A stretch of 64,000 nucleotides of DNA from contig CAWKFA010000015.1 in NCBI GenBank assembly GCA_963848825.1, positions 744,001 to 808,000 of the forward strand, in the 5' to 3' direction. The notes beneath the pieces were generated by a model, which did not search any database, was not told the origin of the DNA, and saw only the letters and a program-made list of their open reading frames with translations. Below, in pieces: positions 20,414-29,872 of the stretch. Made by a program: the position numbers and the translations under genes. The DNA comes from CAVVSQ01 sp963848825 (GTDB lineage Bacteria; Planctomycetota; Planctomycetia; Gemmatales; Gemmataceae). The first letter of the stretch is position 1; each line of letters starts with the position of its first letter.

Positions 20414-21629
20414 TCACGTTGGGTGTGTTTTGAGCAGGTTCATTAAGGTCGCTACCGCCGCCTGCGCGAACTCCGGGTCGTTGATATGCAGGTCCAGTTC
20501 GAGAACCTTGACGTGCGGGCTCATCCAGTTGCGTAAACTCTGAAACAGGGCCTGATCAGCCTCGGGCCACCAAAACGGCTGGCCGTCCCGATCGATGGCG
20601 GATACGCCGCGGAGCGGCAGCAGCACCACGGTCGGCCCGCGCGCCGCACTTGCCTTGTGGGCGATTTCCTTGCCCAGCCGGTCGTTTTCCTCGGGCGTCG
20701 TGCGCATCAGGGTAACCGACGAGTTGTGCTGATAAAAGCGTCGTTGTTTGAATTCAGGCGGCACGCTCGGCGCGGGGCCGAAATTGACCATGTCGAGCGC
20801 CCCCAGCGAGATCACCTGCGGCACGCCGCGCAGACCGGCCGCGGTCAATCGATCCGGGCCTGCGCTCAGGATGCCGCCGACCAGCTCATCCGCCAGTTCC
20901 GTGGTGGTCAGATCGAGCACGCCGTCGATGAGACGGTCGTTAATAAACGATTCCATGGTCATGCCGCCGGCGCCGGTGGCATGAAAAACCAGCACCTCAT
21001 AGCCGTCGGCTTCGAGTTGTTGCCGGCAAGCGCTAACGCAGGGCGTAGTGACGCCGAACATGGAGGCGGCGACAAGCGGCTTGGTCTCAGCGGCGCTTGC
21101 CGAGGAAGTGGTGAATTTTACCATGCCCAACATGGCGTGGGCGGCGTTCGCCAGCACGCGGCGGCTGATACGATTGAGCCCGCTGATGTCCACCACCGAT
21201 GGAAACATGCAGATATCACGCACACCCACCCAGTGCTTCACCTGGCCGCTTGCCAGCGTGCTGACCATGATCTTGGGGACCCCAAATGGCAAGGCCCGCA
21301 TGGCCGCCGTGCCTATGGTGGTCCCGGCCGATCCCCCGAGGCTGAGGATGCCGGTTACCTTACCCTGATCATGCAGGCGACGAGCCACCAGGGCCGCGCC
21401 ACGCGCGGCCAACTCAACGGCCGCGCCGCGATCATTACGTCGCCGAACCTCGGTGAGCGTGGTCCCCGCGGCCAAAGACTTCCTCGTTGCCAATATCAGG
21501 TGCCAGCTGGGGGGCATGCACGCCCGCGTCAACGAGGATTACCCCCGACCCGTGCGTGCGGAGCAGGTCGCGGACATGTCCATATTCCACGCCTTTGGTG
21601 TCCAGCGTGCCGACAAGAAGAATGGACAT
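20414..21629 (-). CDS. UPF0261 / Tm-1 N-terminal-like ATP-binding protein
   Basis: About 405 residues, the usual family length. Starts MSILLVGTLDTKGVEYGHV; frame change near 21475; then GILSLGGSAGTTIGTAAMRA (nucleotide-binding loop), PKIMVSTLASGQVKHWVG, VLVFHATGAGGMTMESFI and QVISLGALDMVNFGP. The family corresponds to the N-terminal half of the plant resistance protein Tm-1, whose crystal structure binds ATP; bacterial function is unknown. In an operon with nikR. The gene for the other Tm-1 half is at 27223. Confidence 0.87.
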
Positions 21630-21646
21630 GACGGCGCGGTTCCTTA

Positions 21647-21747
21647 AGAGCGTTCGGAACAAAAGGGGTCAGACCCCCTCGATACCCTGCAAAATGTTTA
21701 ACCTCTGTTCCCTTCAAGGGGTCTGACCCCTTTTTTCCGAACGCTCT
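21647..21747. repeat. Long imperfect palindrome with GGGGTCAGACCCC-type arms
   Basis: Terminal arms AGAGCGTTCGGAA (21647-21659) and TTCCGAACGCTCT (21735-21747) are perfect inverted repeats; inside them AAAAGGGGTCAGACCCC (21661-21677) pairs with GGGGTCTGACCCCTTTT (21718-21734). About 40 bases of unrelated sequence lie between. It sits 18 bases upstream of the UPF0261 start. The GGGGTCAGACCCC core is a motif seen in REP/MITE-like dispersed elements, so this is probably a small non-autonomous element, now in the leader of that operon. Confidence 0.7.
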
Positions 21748-21770
21748 AAACACGCCCCATTAGCAAAAAG

Positions 21771-21820
21771 AAAAGAGGGGCCATCATCAAATTGCCTGGT
21801 TTGATGATGGCCCCTCTTTT
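21771..21820. terminator. Strong bidirectional terminator-like hairpin
   Basis: Perfect 21-bp stem with an 8-base loop (21792-21799); arms begin AAAAGAGGGGCC and end GGCCCCTCTTTT, so a T-run follows on either strand. It lies 31 bases after the stop of the leftward small gene ending at 21851 and would end that transcript. Confidence 0.85.
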
Positions 21821-21850
21821 TATATATGTTCGTCGCGGGAAGGCCCGGGA

Positions 21851-22048
21851 TCAGTCGCCTCCGCCCGTGTCCCCCTGATAGCGAATAACACACTCGCGAG
21901 CCGGCCGTTGGTAGGCACGCTGGGCCTGGACGGCGTCTTCATAGCTGGAAAAACTGGCTAGCGGGATTTCGATGTCTTCGGTTGCGCGGGCGTGGGCGGG
22001 GTCCGTGCGCACATAAACGGTGAACATGTCTTCGTTGTGCAGGTCCAT
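21851..22048 (-). CDS. Small soluble hypothetical protein
   Basis: 65 residues, start MDLHNEDMFTVYVRTDP. Chosen because GGAGGG lies 7 bases before this ATG; an earlier in-frame ATG at 22054 would leave only one base. The body (IPLASFSSYEDAVQAQRAYQ, ECVIRYQGD) looks like a small alpha/beta fold. Not recognised. Followed by a strong terminator, which supports its being real. Confidence 0.6.
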   Translation of the reverse strand: MDLHNEDMFTVYVRTDPAHARATEDIEIPLASFSSYEDAVQAQRAYQRPARECVIRYQGDTGGGD

Positions 22049-22225
22049 CGGCATACCCTCCATAAAACCAGAAGCGGGTCGGTAACGGGCGACTGATACG
22101 GTTAACGGGAGAGGTCGCGTCACGATGAAGATCCACAGTAACGCGCGCGTACCGAAAGATCAAAGGGAAAATATTAAATAAATCTCATTGTTGGCCGTGC
22201 AGCGTGGGCTGGCGGCAAAATGTGC

Positions 22226-23608
22226 CTATCGCAACGATTCCAGCGGCTTCAAACGCATCGCGGAAACAGAGGGAATAAAGCCGCCGATCGCGCCCATGAA
22301 AAAGGTGAGCACGGCAGCTGAGAGCAGCACCGAAAGGTCCACCGTCATGCGCAAGACAACGCTTTTGCCGCCCCCGCCTTGCCCGGCCACGATGCTGTTG
22401 ACGGTCATCCCATCCGTTAGCAGGTAGCTAAGCGTCAACCCGACCGCGCCGCCAACCGCGGCGATGACCAGCGACTCCATCATGAAAGAGCAGAGTATCT
22501 GAAAGCGCTTGAAGCCGAGCAACCGCATGACGCCGATGTCTTTGGCCCGTTGGCTGATGGCCGCGAACATGGTGTTCATCACACCCAGGACGCCGCCGAT
22601 GGTGAGTACGACGGCAATGACCATGATGGCGCCTTGAAAGGCCGTGGAGGACTGCGTTAGCTTGGTGAAATATTCCTGCTCGGTCAGGGCGTTGTAGGAG
22701 CGTAGACCGGTGCGGCTTTCGCGCAGCTCCTTGGCCGCGAGCAGGCCGATTTTCTCCGATTTGGTATGGGCCACGAAGGAGGAGTAAGAACCAGGGCCCC
22801 GGCCAAAGGTTTCTTGCACGTGCGTGTCGAGCGCCCAAATCTCGGAGCCGAAAGACGAATTGTTTTCTTTCATGATGCCCGCGACGTACCAGGGCACGGG
22901 ACCGAGTTGCACGGTGTCGCCGGGCAGGAGCGTCGGCTTGCCGACATCGGCGCCAAGCGTGCGTGCGATGCCGTTGCCCAGAACAACTTCCTTGGCGGTG
23001 GCAGGGTAGGGTACGCCATCTTTTTCCAGGGTCACCTCATGCACACCGCTGGGGGAGAGCCACTCGCCTTTCGCCAACTCGATGCCATGCACGATGGCCG
23101 CGCGTTGAATATCGTCGAGTCCGCGCATCTGCACGAAGCGCCGTTTGGTAGGGCCCTCAGCCTGCTTGGGCACGGTGTAGACCGCGACGACATAGACCTC
23201 CTTGGTGGCCATGAAATTGCCCTTGGGGCCTTTTTCGATGGCGGCCTGCATGTTACTGGGCAACTCCTCCACGCTGGCACTCGGCAAATTGCTGAACGCT
23301 TCGTCCACGGCCCCATCGGAAAGAATGATGACGTTGCCGGGCCGGCCGCTGCCTTCCGTGAGCCGGTCCATGCCGCGAACAAAGGCCAGCATGGTAGTCA
23401 CCAGGCCGACGACCAGGGTAAAGGCAAGGGCGGTCACGATGGTGGTTTTCCAGCGTGCCTGGAGATTGCGCAGGTTGTATTTAAAGGGGACCTTCGTAAA
23501 AGGCGACAGAGCATGCGCGACCGCGAACAGGCTGGCGAGCACTGAAATTACCGCCACAATGGCCAGCAACAAAAAGACCGGCGCGAAGATTAACATGAGC
23601 ACAAACAT
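22226..23608 (-). CDS. MacB/FtsX-type ABC transporter permease
   Basis: 460 residues. One N-terminal helix, then an extracytoplasmic domain (about 60-310), then three helices (AIMVIAVVLTIGGVLGVMNT; MMESLVIAAVGGAVGLTLSY; LLSAAVLTFFMGAIGGFI), the FtsX/MacB layout. AAISQRAKDIGVMRLLGFKR is the typical cytoplasmic coupling loop. It is the last gene of a four-gene leftward set: periplasmic adaptor (27046), ATPase (25834), permease (24961), this permease. Confidence 0.9.
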   Translation of the reverse strand: MFVLMLIFAPVFLLLAIVAVISVLASLFAVAHALSPFTKVPFKYNLRNLQARWKTTIVTALAFTLVVGLVTTMLAFVRGMDRLTEGSGRPGNVIILSDGAVDEAFSNLPSASVEELPSNMQAAIEKGPKGNFMATKEVYVVAVYTVPKQAEGPTKRRFVQMRGLDDIQRAAIVHGIELAKGEWLSPSGVHEVTLEKDGVPYPATAKEVVLGNGIARTLGADVGKPTLLPGDTVQLGPVPWYVAGIMKENNSSFGSEIWALDTHVQETFGRGPGSYSSFVAHTKSEKIGLLAAKELRESRTGLRSYNALTEQEYFTKLTQSSTAFQGAIMVIAVVLTIGGVLGVMNTMFAAISQRAKDIGVMRLLGFKRFQILCSFMMESLVIAAVGGAVGLTLSYLLTDGMTVNSIVAGQGGGGKSVVLRMTVDLSVLLSAAVLTFFMGAIGGFIPSVSAMRLKPLESLR

Positions 23609-23620
23609 GGCGGACTTTCC

Positions 23621-24961
23621 TCAAGCAACCTTGGCGAACACTTCGGATACTTTGACCGCGCGGGCGCTCCAGGCCGGCAGAAAGCTGCCCAGGAACGCGG
23701 TGCCAGCGCCCATCGCCAGGCCCCAGGCAAATGCCCAGGCCGGGATCAAGAAGGATGGAAAAAATACGACCTGAAAAGGCAGCCCACCAATCATGTTGAA
23801 CACGATATACGTGAAAGCGGCTGCCGCCAGGCCGCTGACGGTCCCGACCAGCAGGGACTCGCCGAGCACCAAAAACAGCACTTGCGCGGGCCGAAAGCCA
23901 AGGACCTTGAGCACCGCGATTTCCGTGCGGCGTTCGCGGACGCTGATGCTGATGGCATTGGCGACAACCAGTGCCATGCTGGCCAGAATCGCCGGCACCA
24001 TGAGGTATTTGAACCAGGCGATAATGTCGCGGAAGGCGGCGAGAAAGCTGCCGATGCCGGCCGACGATGTTTCGCATTTCACCGGCCGCTGACTGAAGTT
24101 CGGAGACTCCTCGATGACCTTGCCGACCTTGTTGAAGGTCGCCTGGTCGCGAACACGCAGCCATATCAGGTTGAGACGCATCTGGTCGAGGGGGTGGCGA
24201 ACGCCTTTGTCGCGCGCATATTTGTCCAGGGCTTCCGCGAAATAGCGGTCGTTCATGATGCCGCTTTTGTCGTAGCGACCGGGCGGCAGTTCGCCGACGA
24301 CCTCAAACTCCAAATCGATCCCCTTGTAATTGATGCTGGTGAGCTTGAACCTTTCGCCGACACGCTTGTTGAGCGCGCGCAGTTTGTCCTGTCCCAGCAG
24401 GCAGCCCTGGCGGTTGTCGTTGAGCTTTTTCACGAGGGCGGGATCGAAATCCTCCAGGTCGTCCATCATGGACCGAATGGCATTGGCATCCATGGCGAAG
24501 AAGAACACCAGGTTGTCCAGGTTCATCTTGGCCGGGTCCGTGGTGCCGCCGTAGAACGACCAGGTCATGAAATCCTTGGGCTGAATGCCGAGTTCCTTGA
24601 TCTCGGGAATGCATTTCGGCGACGCCGGGTTGAGATAATCCGCATGGGTGCTTGGCATTTGGCTAGGCACCTTCCAGCGTTCCATGACGATTAGTTTGAA
24701 GTCGGCGGATTGTTCCTGCATCGTTTGGTCGAGAAAGTAAATCACGGTCCAGATCAGCGTCACCATCACGACCAGGACCATGATGGCCATGCTGGTGAGC
24801 AGGGTACGCAACAGGTTTCGCCGCAGATTTTTGACCCCCAGGAGGGCCATGCGCGGAAACGCCACGATGGCTACCAGGCCGGCAATCACCACCAGCACGC
24901 TGATGATCAGTGCGGCCAGATTGACGGGGTTGTGGAGAAGGTCCTCGAAAAAAGCCGCCAT
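23621..24961 (-). CDS. ABC transporter permease (FtsX family)
   Basis: 446 residues. Two hydrophobic stretches near the N-terminus (LIISVLVVIAGLVAIVAF; MAIMVLVVMVTLIWTVIYF), a long extracytoplasmic domain (about 90-310), then three C-terminal helices with the coupling loop VRERRTEIAVLKVLGFRPAQ. Twelve bases separate it from the second permease, so the two probably form a heterodimer with the ATPase encoded upstream. Confidence 0.9.
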   Translation of the reverse strand: MAAFFEDLLHNPVNLAALIISVLVVIAGLVAIVAFPRMALLGVKNLRRNLLRTLLTSMAIMVLVVMVTLIWTVIYFLDQTMQEQSADFKLIVMERWKVPSQMPSTHADYLNPASPKCIPEIKELGIQPKDFMTWSFYGGTTDPAKMNLDNLVFFFAMDANAIRSMMDDLEDFDPALVKKLNDNRQGCLLGQDKLRALNKRVGERFKLTSINYKGIDLEFEVVGELPPGRYDKSGIMNDRYFAEALDKYARDKGVRHPLDQMRLNLIWLRVRDQATFNKVGKVIEESPNFSQRPVKCETSSAGIGSFLAAFRDIIAWFKYLMVPAILASMALVVANAISISVRERRTEIAVLKVLGFRPAQVLFLVLGESLLVGTVSGLAAAAFTYIVFNMIGGLPFQVVFFPSFLIPAWAFAWGLAMGAGTAFLGSFLPAWSARAVKVSEVFAKVA

Positions 24962-25078
24962 AGCAGTTGAGACCTATCTAAAAACGGGCCTTTAAGTTTA
25001 GAGGGCCCTGTCCCGTTATTGCAGGGCGCCCATGGAAGACCTGGAGGAGAGAAGGGCCTGACCTTCCGCATGACGAAC

Positions 25079-25834
25079 CTAGGGCCGGATTCCCGTCTCC
25101 GTCCGCTGAGAGGCTGGAGCCGTGGGCACGCTACGGATTGCCGTGGTTGGATTGCCCTCGACCAGTTGGCCCTTGTCGAGGTGGACCACGCGCTGGGCAC
25201 GCTCGGCGGCCCGTGGGTCATGGGTCACCAGCAAAATCGTCTTGTTAAGGCCTTTTTGCAACTCACCCATCAGGTTGAGGATTTCCTCGGCCGAGCGCGC
25301 GTCCAGGTCACCGGTGGGTTCGTCGGCGACGATCAAAATCGGGTCGGTCACGATGGCCCGGGCAATACCGACCCGCTGCTGCTGGCCGCCGGAAAGCTGA
25401 CCGGGGCGATGGCCAAGACGATCGGAAAGCCCCACAAGGTCCAGGGCGGTGAGCACCTGGGTTTTACGCTGCGAAGCCGAGAGCGGCAATAAAAGCAGCG
25501 GCAATTCGACGTTTTCATAGGCCGTTAACACCGGGAGCAGGTGATAAAACTGGAAGATGAAGCCAATGTTGCGCGTGCGCCAGGCCGCCAGCTCGGCCTC
25601 GCTCATCTTGGAAATCAGGCGATCGCCGATCCAGACCTCGCCCTTGCTGGGACGGTCCAGGCCAGCGATCAAGTTGAGCAGCGTCGTTTTGCCGGAGCCC
25701 GATGGCCCCATGATGCCCAGAAACTCCCCGGCGGCGACTTCAAGATTAAGGTTCTGGAGCACGTCGATCTGTTCATCGCCACGTTTGAAGTATTTGTGAA
25801 CGCCGCGAATCCGCAGGATTGCTTGCTCGGGCAT
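25079..25834 (-). CDS. ABC transporter ATP-binding protein (MacB/LolD type)
   Basis: 251 residues. Walker A GPSGSGKTT, Q-loop (IFQFYHLLP), signature LSGGQQQR, Walker B ILIVADEPTGDLD and H-loop (LVTHDPRAAE) are all intact. Start at 25834 with AGGAGC four bases upstream; the longer reading from 25858 would overlap the adaptor gene. Powers the two FtsX-type permeases downstream. The set resembles MacAB or lipoprotein-release (Lol) systems. Confidence 0.94.
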   Translation of the reverse strand: MPEQAILRIRGVHKYFKRGDEQIDVLQNLNLEVAAGEFLGIMGPSGSGKTTLLNLIAGLDRPSKGEVWIGDRLISKMSEAELAAWRTRNIGFIFQFYHLLPVLTAYENVELPLLLLPLSASQRKTQVLTALDLVGLSDRLGHRPGQLSGGQQQRVGIARAIVTDPILIVADEPTGDLDARSAEEILNLMGELQKGLNKTILLVTHDPRAAERAQRVVHLDKGQLVEGNPTTAIRSVPTAPASQRTETGIRP

Positions 25835-25857
25835 AGTCGCTCCTTGGACTGATCGCA

Positions 25858-27046
25858 CTATTGCTTTTTATCGGGGCTTATTTTTTTATTGAAAAAGGTC
25901 ACGATGGCGCCCATCTCGGGGCGAAGAAATTGGCCTTCCTCTTCACGGCTAATCTTTACCTGGACGCGAACGGGCACCGCTCCCTTCGAACGATCGGCGG
26001 TGGGCATGCGGCGGGTGACCCAGCCTGTATACATACGCTCCGGGAACGCCTCCGCGCGCACCGTGCATTCCTGTTCGTCGAAGACCTTGCTGATATCGCG
26101 TTCGGCTATGGCCAGGTCGATTTCCATCTTGGTGAGATCAGCCATCTCGCACAGACTGGCGGAGACGCCGTTGGAAAACGCGGAAGGATTCACCATGTTG
26201 CCCTCTTCCGCCTTCTTGCTGAGGATGATGCCATCGATCGGGGCCTTCACCTTGGTGTTGTCCAGGCGCCACTGCGCCTTGTCCAAATCCGCCCTGGCGG
26301 CCGCGATCTTTTCGTCACGCTGCCCCTTTTTTAGCAAGTCCAGGGCCAGCTTGAGACGTTCGGTGCGAAAATCCACTGATTTGTAAGCGCTTTCCGATTG
26401 TTCGAAGTCCTTGTTGGGCAGCGCGTTGGCGTTCTTGAGCACCAGGCTCCGTTTATAATCCATGAGCAGCTGGTCGCGTTGCGCCTTGCTTTCGTCCCAG
26501 TCAGCTTCGGCTTGTTTGATCTCCTGTTCGCGATATTTCCAAAGCTCGTCAAGGGTGGCCCTGGCCCGGTCGCGGTCGGCTCTGTACTCGATGTCCTCGA
26601 GCTCCGCCAGCAAAAAGTCCTTTTTGACGCGCATCCCTTCCGTGATGTTGAGCTTGGTCACCATGCCGCCTACTTTGGGGCTGACCTGAATCAAGCTGAT
26701 CGGGATGATGTATCCCTTGGACTCGAGCACGATGGCGTCGGGGCCCGCTTGGGCCGCTTTGGCTTTCGCCTCGGCTGCTTTCTCTCCATTGCCGGGCCCA
26801 TCGGCGGGGTCACCGGACTTTTTGAGATCGAGATACTCGGCATATTCCTTGTCGGCCTGCGCGCCCGAACCAGCCAAAGCCGGCCAGGCAAGCCAGGACA
26901 AGACACAAAGACCAGGGAAGCCACACGTTGCCGCTGCGCGGGCCATCGGGCGCGTCCGGCAAGCGCAAGGAACGAACGCGATCGCTAAGTGTCCTCGGAG
27001 AGTCGACCGTGTTCGTTTCCCCGGCGAGTTCTTTGCTATCATTCAT
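25858..27046 (-). CDS. Membrane-fusion (HlyD/MacA-like) adaptor protein
   Basis: About 395 residues. A cytoplasmic tail (MNDSKELAGETNTVDSPRTL), one membrane helix (WLPWSLCLVLACLAGFGWFG), then, after a frame change near 26860, a periplasmic part: Lys/Ala-rich linker, biotinyl-lipoyl-like half (SPKVGGMVTKLNITEGMRVK), a long coiled coil (about 150-260) and the returning half (LDNTKVKAPIDGIILSKKAE). It bridges an inner-membrane pump to an outer-membrane channel. The following genes supply the ATPase and permeases; a TolC-like protein is encoded separately at 36891. Confidence 0.87.
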
Positions 27047-27222
27047 AAGATACCCTGACTGGCAAGGCGCCGGATATGGCGACCTAACTTACATAGTTTA
27101 GCGTTCACGAAGCTCTCTGCGAACGGCAAACACCTTGGCCGCCATCGTTTTTTCAATTTCCGAAGCGAAAGCTCATAAAATCATTGGCATGTCCAGCCAC
27201 TGGAGTGCATGAGGTTTGTCGC

Positions 27223-28056
27223 ATGAATCCCCTCACCCGCGCCGAATGTTTGAGCCGCCTGCGAGCGCAATTGGCGGCTGGCAAAGCGATTATCGGCGGC
27301 GGGGCAGGCACGGGCATTAGCGCCAAATGTGCCGAGGCAGGCGGCGTCGATCTCATCATTATCTACAATTCCGGGCGCTTTCGCATGGCCGGGCGGGGCA
27401 GCATGTCCGGCATGATGCCCTATGGAGATGCCAACGCCATCGTCATGGACATGGCGCGCGAAGTATTGCCCGTTGTTAAAAACACGCCGGTCCTGGCCGG
27501 CGTGTGCGGCACCGATCCATTTCGCATCATGAAGCATTTTCTCCGCGACGTACAGCAGGCGGGTTTTGCCGGCGTGCAGAATTTTCCGACCGTGGGTCTT
27601 ATCGACGGCCTCTTCCGCCAGAACCTGGAGGAGACAGGCATGGGTTATGATCTGGAAGTGGACATGATCCACACGGCAGCGCAAATGGGCCTGCTCACGT
27701 GCCCCTACGTATTCAATGAAGAGGAAGCGACAGCCATGGCCAGGGCGGGCGCCGACGTGCTGATTCCGCATATGGGGCTGACTACCAAGGGAACGATCGG
27801 TGCCCACACGGCGCTGACTTTGGACCAGGCTGTCGAGAAAGTACAAGCCATCGCGGACGCCGCCAAAAAGGTCCGGCCCGACATCCTGGTGCTCTGTCAC
27901 GGCGGGCCAATCTCCGAGCCTGAAGATGCGCAGTACATCATCGCCCGCACACGAGGCATCGTTGGGTTCTTCGGCGCCTCCAGCATCGAACGGCTGCCGA
28001 CGGAAATCGCGATCACCGGCTGCGTCAAGAAATTCAAGGACATCAAGCTTTCCTGA
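27223..28056 (+). CDS. TIM-barrel 'phosphoenolpyruvate hydrolase' family protein (Tm-1 C-terminal-like)
   Basis: 277 residues from MNPLTRAECL, with GAGG 8 bases upstream. Family landmarks: GKAIIGGGAGTGISAKCAEA, LIIIYNSGRFRMAGRGS, GVCGTDPFRIM, GFAGVQNFPTVGLIDG, DVLIPHMGLTTKGTIGA, GFFGASSIERLPTE. This barrel family forms the C-terminal half of plant Tm-1; the enzymatic name comes from annotation and the reaction is not well established. It is followed after 20 bases by a phosphatase gene, probably one operon. Confidence 0.87.
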   Translation: MNPLTRAECLSRLRAQLAAGKAIIGGGAGTGISAKCAEAGGVDLIIIYNSGRFRMAGRGSMSGMMPYGDANAIVMDMAREVLPVVKNTPVLAGVCGTDPFRIMKHFLRDVQQAGFAGVQNFPTVGLIDGLFRQNLEETGMGYDLEVDMIHTAAQMGLLTCPYVFNEEEATAMARAGADVLIPHMGLTTKGTIGAHTALTLDQAVEKVQAIADAAKKVRPDILVLCHGGPISEPEDAQYIIARTRGIVGFFGASSIERLPTEIAITGCVKKFKDIKLS

Positions 28057-28075
28057 CATTTTTCAAAAGGCAATC

Positions 28076-29806
28076 ATGAAACCATTTTATCGCAATGTGC
28101 CAGGCTGCCTGGCCACCCTGTTGATCGTGAGCGCGTGCGGGTTCTGGCAGGTTCACGCGGACGACGCGCCAACAGGCAAGCCAAAGCTGGCGGTCGTGGT
28201 CGTGTTCGACCAATTCCGCGGGGATTATCTTGAAAAATGGAAGGACCTGTTCGGTGAGGGCGGCTTCCGGCGCCTGCAAACCGAAGGAGCGTGGTTCACC
28301 AATTGCCATTATCCCTATGCGGATACGCTCACGGCTGCCGGTCATACGTCTCTGGTCACAGGCACGTCTCCTTACAAACACGGGATCATCGCCAACGAAT
28401 GGTACGATCGCCAAAGCGGCGCGGACGTCACCGCCGTTCAAAATGACCGTTACGATCTGGTGCTTGCCGCCTCAGCCCGATGCCTGACGATAAAGGCAAG
28501 CCGAAATCTCGGGGCGTGGCGCCGTCGCGCCGCCGAGCGGAAACGATTGGCGATGTGCTGGAGCTGGCCAGCAAGGGAAAATCCAAGATCGGCTCGCTGT
28601 CTATCAAGGAACGAGCGGCTATTCTGATGGCTGCGTTGCGGGCCCATTTTGTCTACTGGTTCGACAGCGGCTGCCGGCAGTTTCACGACATCTACCTATT
28701 ACCGGGATACGTTGCACCCCTGGGTCAGTGACTTCAACAAGAAATCACTCCAAAACCAATGGTTTGGCAAGGAGTGGGTGCGTTTGCGGGCTGACCTGGA
28801 TTATGCCAAATACAGTGGGGAAGATGACATCGCCGGCGAAGGCACTGGCTATGTCCAGGGCCGCGTTTTTCCGCACCCCATGAAGGGGGGCCTCAACGCG
28901 GTCGGCAAAAAGTATTACGAAGCACTGACCGTATCGCCCTATGGCAACGAATTACTGCTCGCCCTGGCGAAAGAGGCCATTCTCGCGGAAAAGATGGGCC
29001 AGCACGAGGACACCGATCTGCTCACGCTCAGCTTTTCTTCCAACGACCTGATCGGTCATTGCTGGGGGCCGGACTCCCAGGAGGTGCTCGACGTCACGCT
29101 CCGCAGCGACTTGATCGTCAAGGAATTGCTCGACTTCCTCGACGCCAACGTCGGCAAAGGCCAATATATCCTCCTGTTGTCGGCCGATCATGGGATCTGC
29201 CCGATCCCGGACGTGGCCAAGGCGCAGGGCAAGGACGCGGGCAGCGTTTCGGCGTCAGCGCTAAGGACCGGGGGCGAGGCGCATCTCCAGGCTACCTTCA
29301 TCAAGGACGGCAAGCGCCGCCCCTGGATCGAAAAGATGTCCGGGTCCTGGTTTTACCTGAACCAGGGAGTGTTGCGTGAGCTGGGCTTGGCCTCCGCCGA
29401 GGTGGAAAAGGCATTGGCCGACTGGCTGACCACCCAACCCGGAGTGCAGACCGCCTTCACGCGCACCCAGGTGGCCGGGAAATCAAAGTTGAGCGATCCG
29501 CTCACCGAAACCGTGCGGCTGTCGTTTTATGCGGAGAACAGTGGCGATGTCAAAGTTCTTTTAAAGCCGTATCACCTTTTCTCGACCAACCTGGTCAAGT
29601 CGCCTGCCTACGCCACCACGCATGGCTCGCCGCACCCGTACGACACCCACGTACCACTTCTGGCATTTGGCCCCGGCATTCGGCCTGGAATACATGCCGA
29701 GCGTATCGTTCCCCAAACTTTGACCACCCTGCTGGCCCGTGGACTAAAACTGCCATTGCCGGCGGACGCCGAGGCGCCCTTGCCGGATGGGGTTTTCGCG
29801 AAGTAG
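28076..29806 (+). CDS. PafA-like alkaline phosphatase / type I phosphodiesterase (exported)
   Basis: About 576 residues. Signal peptide (GCLATLLIVSACGFWQVHA), then the alkaline phosphatase superfamily core: metal-binding Asp (VVVVFDQFRGDYL), nucleophile Thr (TLTAAGHTSLVTG), NEWYDR, a K-x-R pair (IKERAAIL) as in PafA of Elizabethkingia, SFSSNDLIGHCWGPDS, LLSADHGICPIPD, and the last metal His (TTHGSPHPYDTHVPLL). Frame changes near 28470 and 28690. It probably removes phosphate from monoesters in the periplasm. Confidence 0.86.
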
Positions 29807-29872
29807 GGGAAGCTTCACTTCGGTAGTGGGGCGTAGTGGCGGTTGCCGGCGTGGAAGCGTGGGCCAAACCAG

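Noticed and set aside
20657..21631. 324-codon ORF on the plus strand opposite the UPF0261 gene
   Set aside because: Antisense shadow, His/Gly/Arg-rich, no motif.
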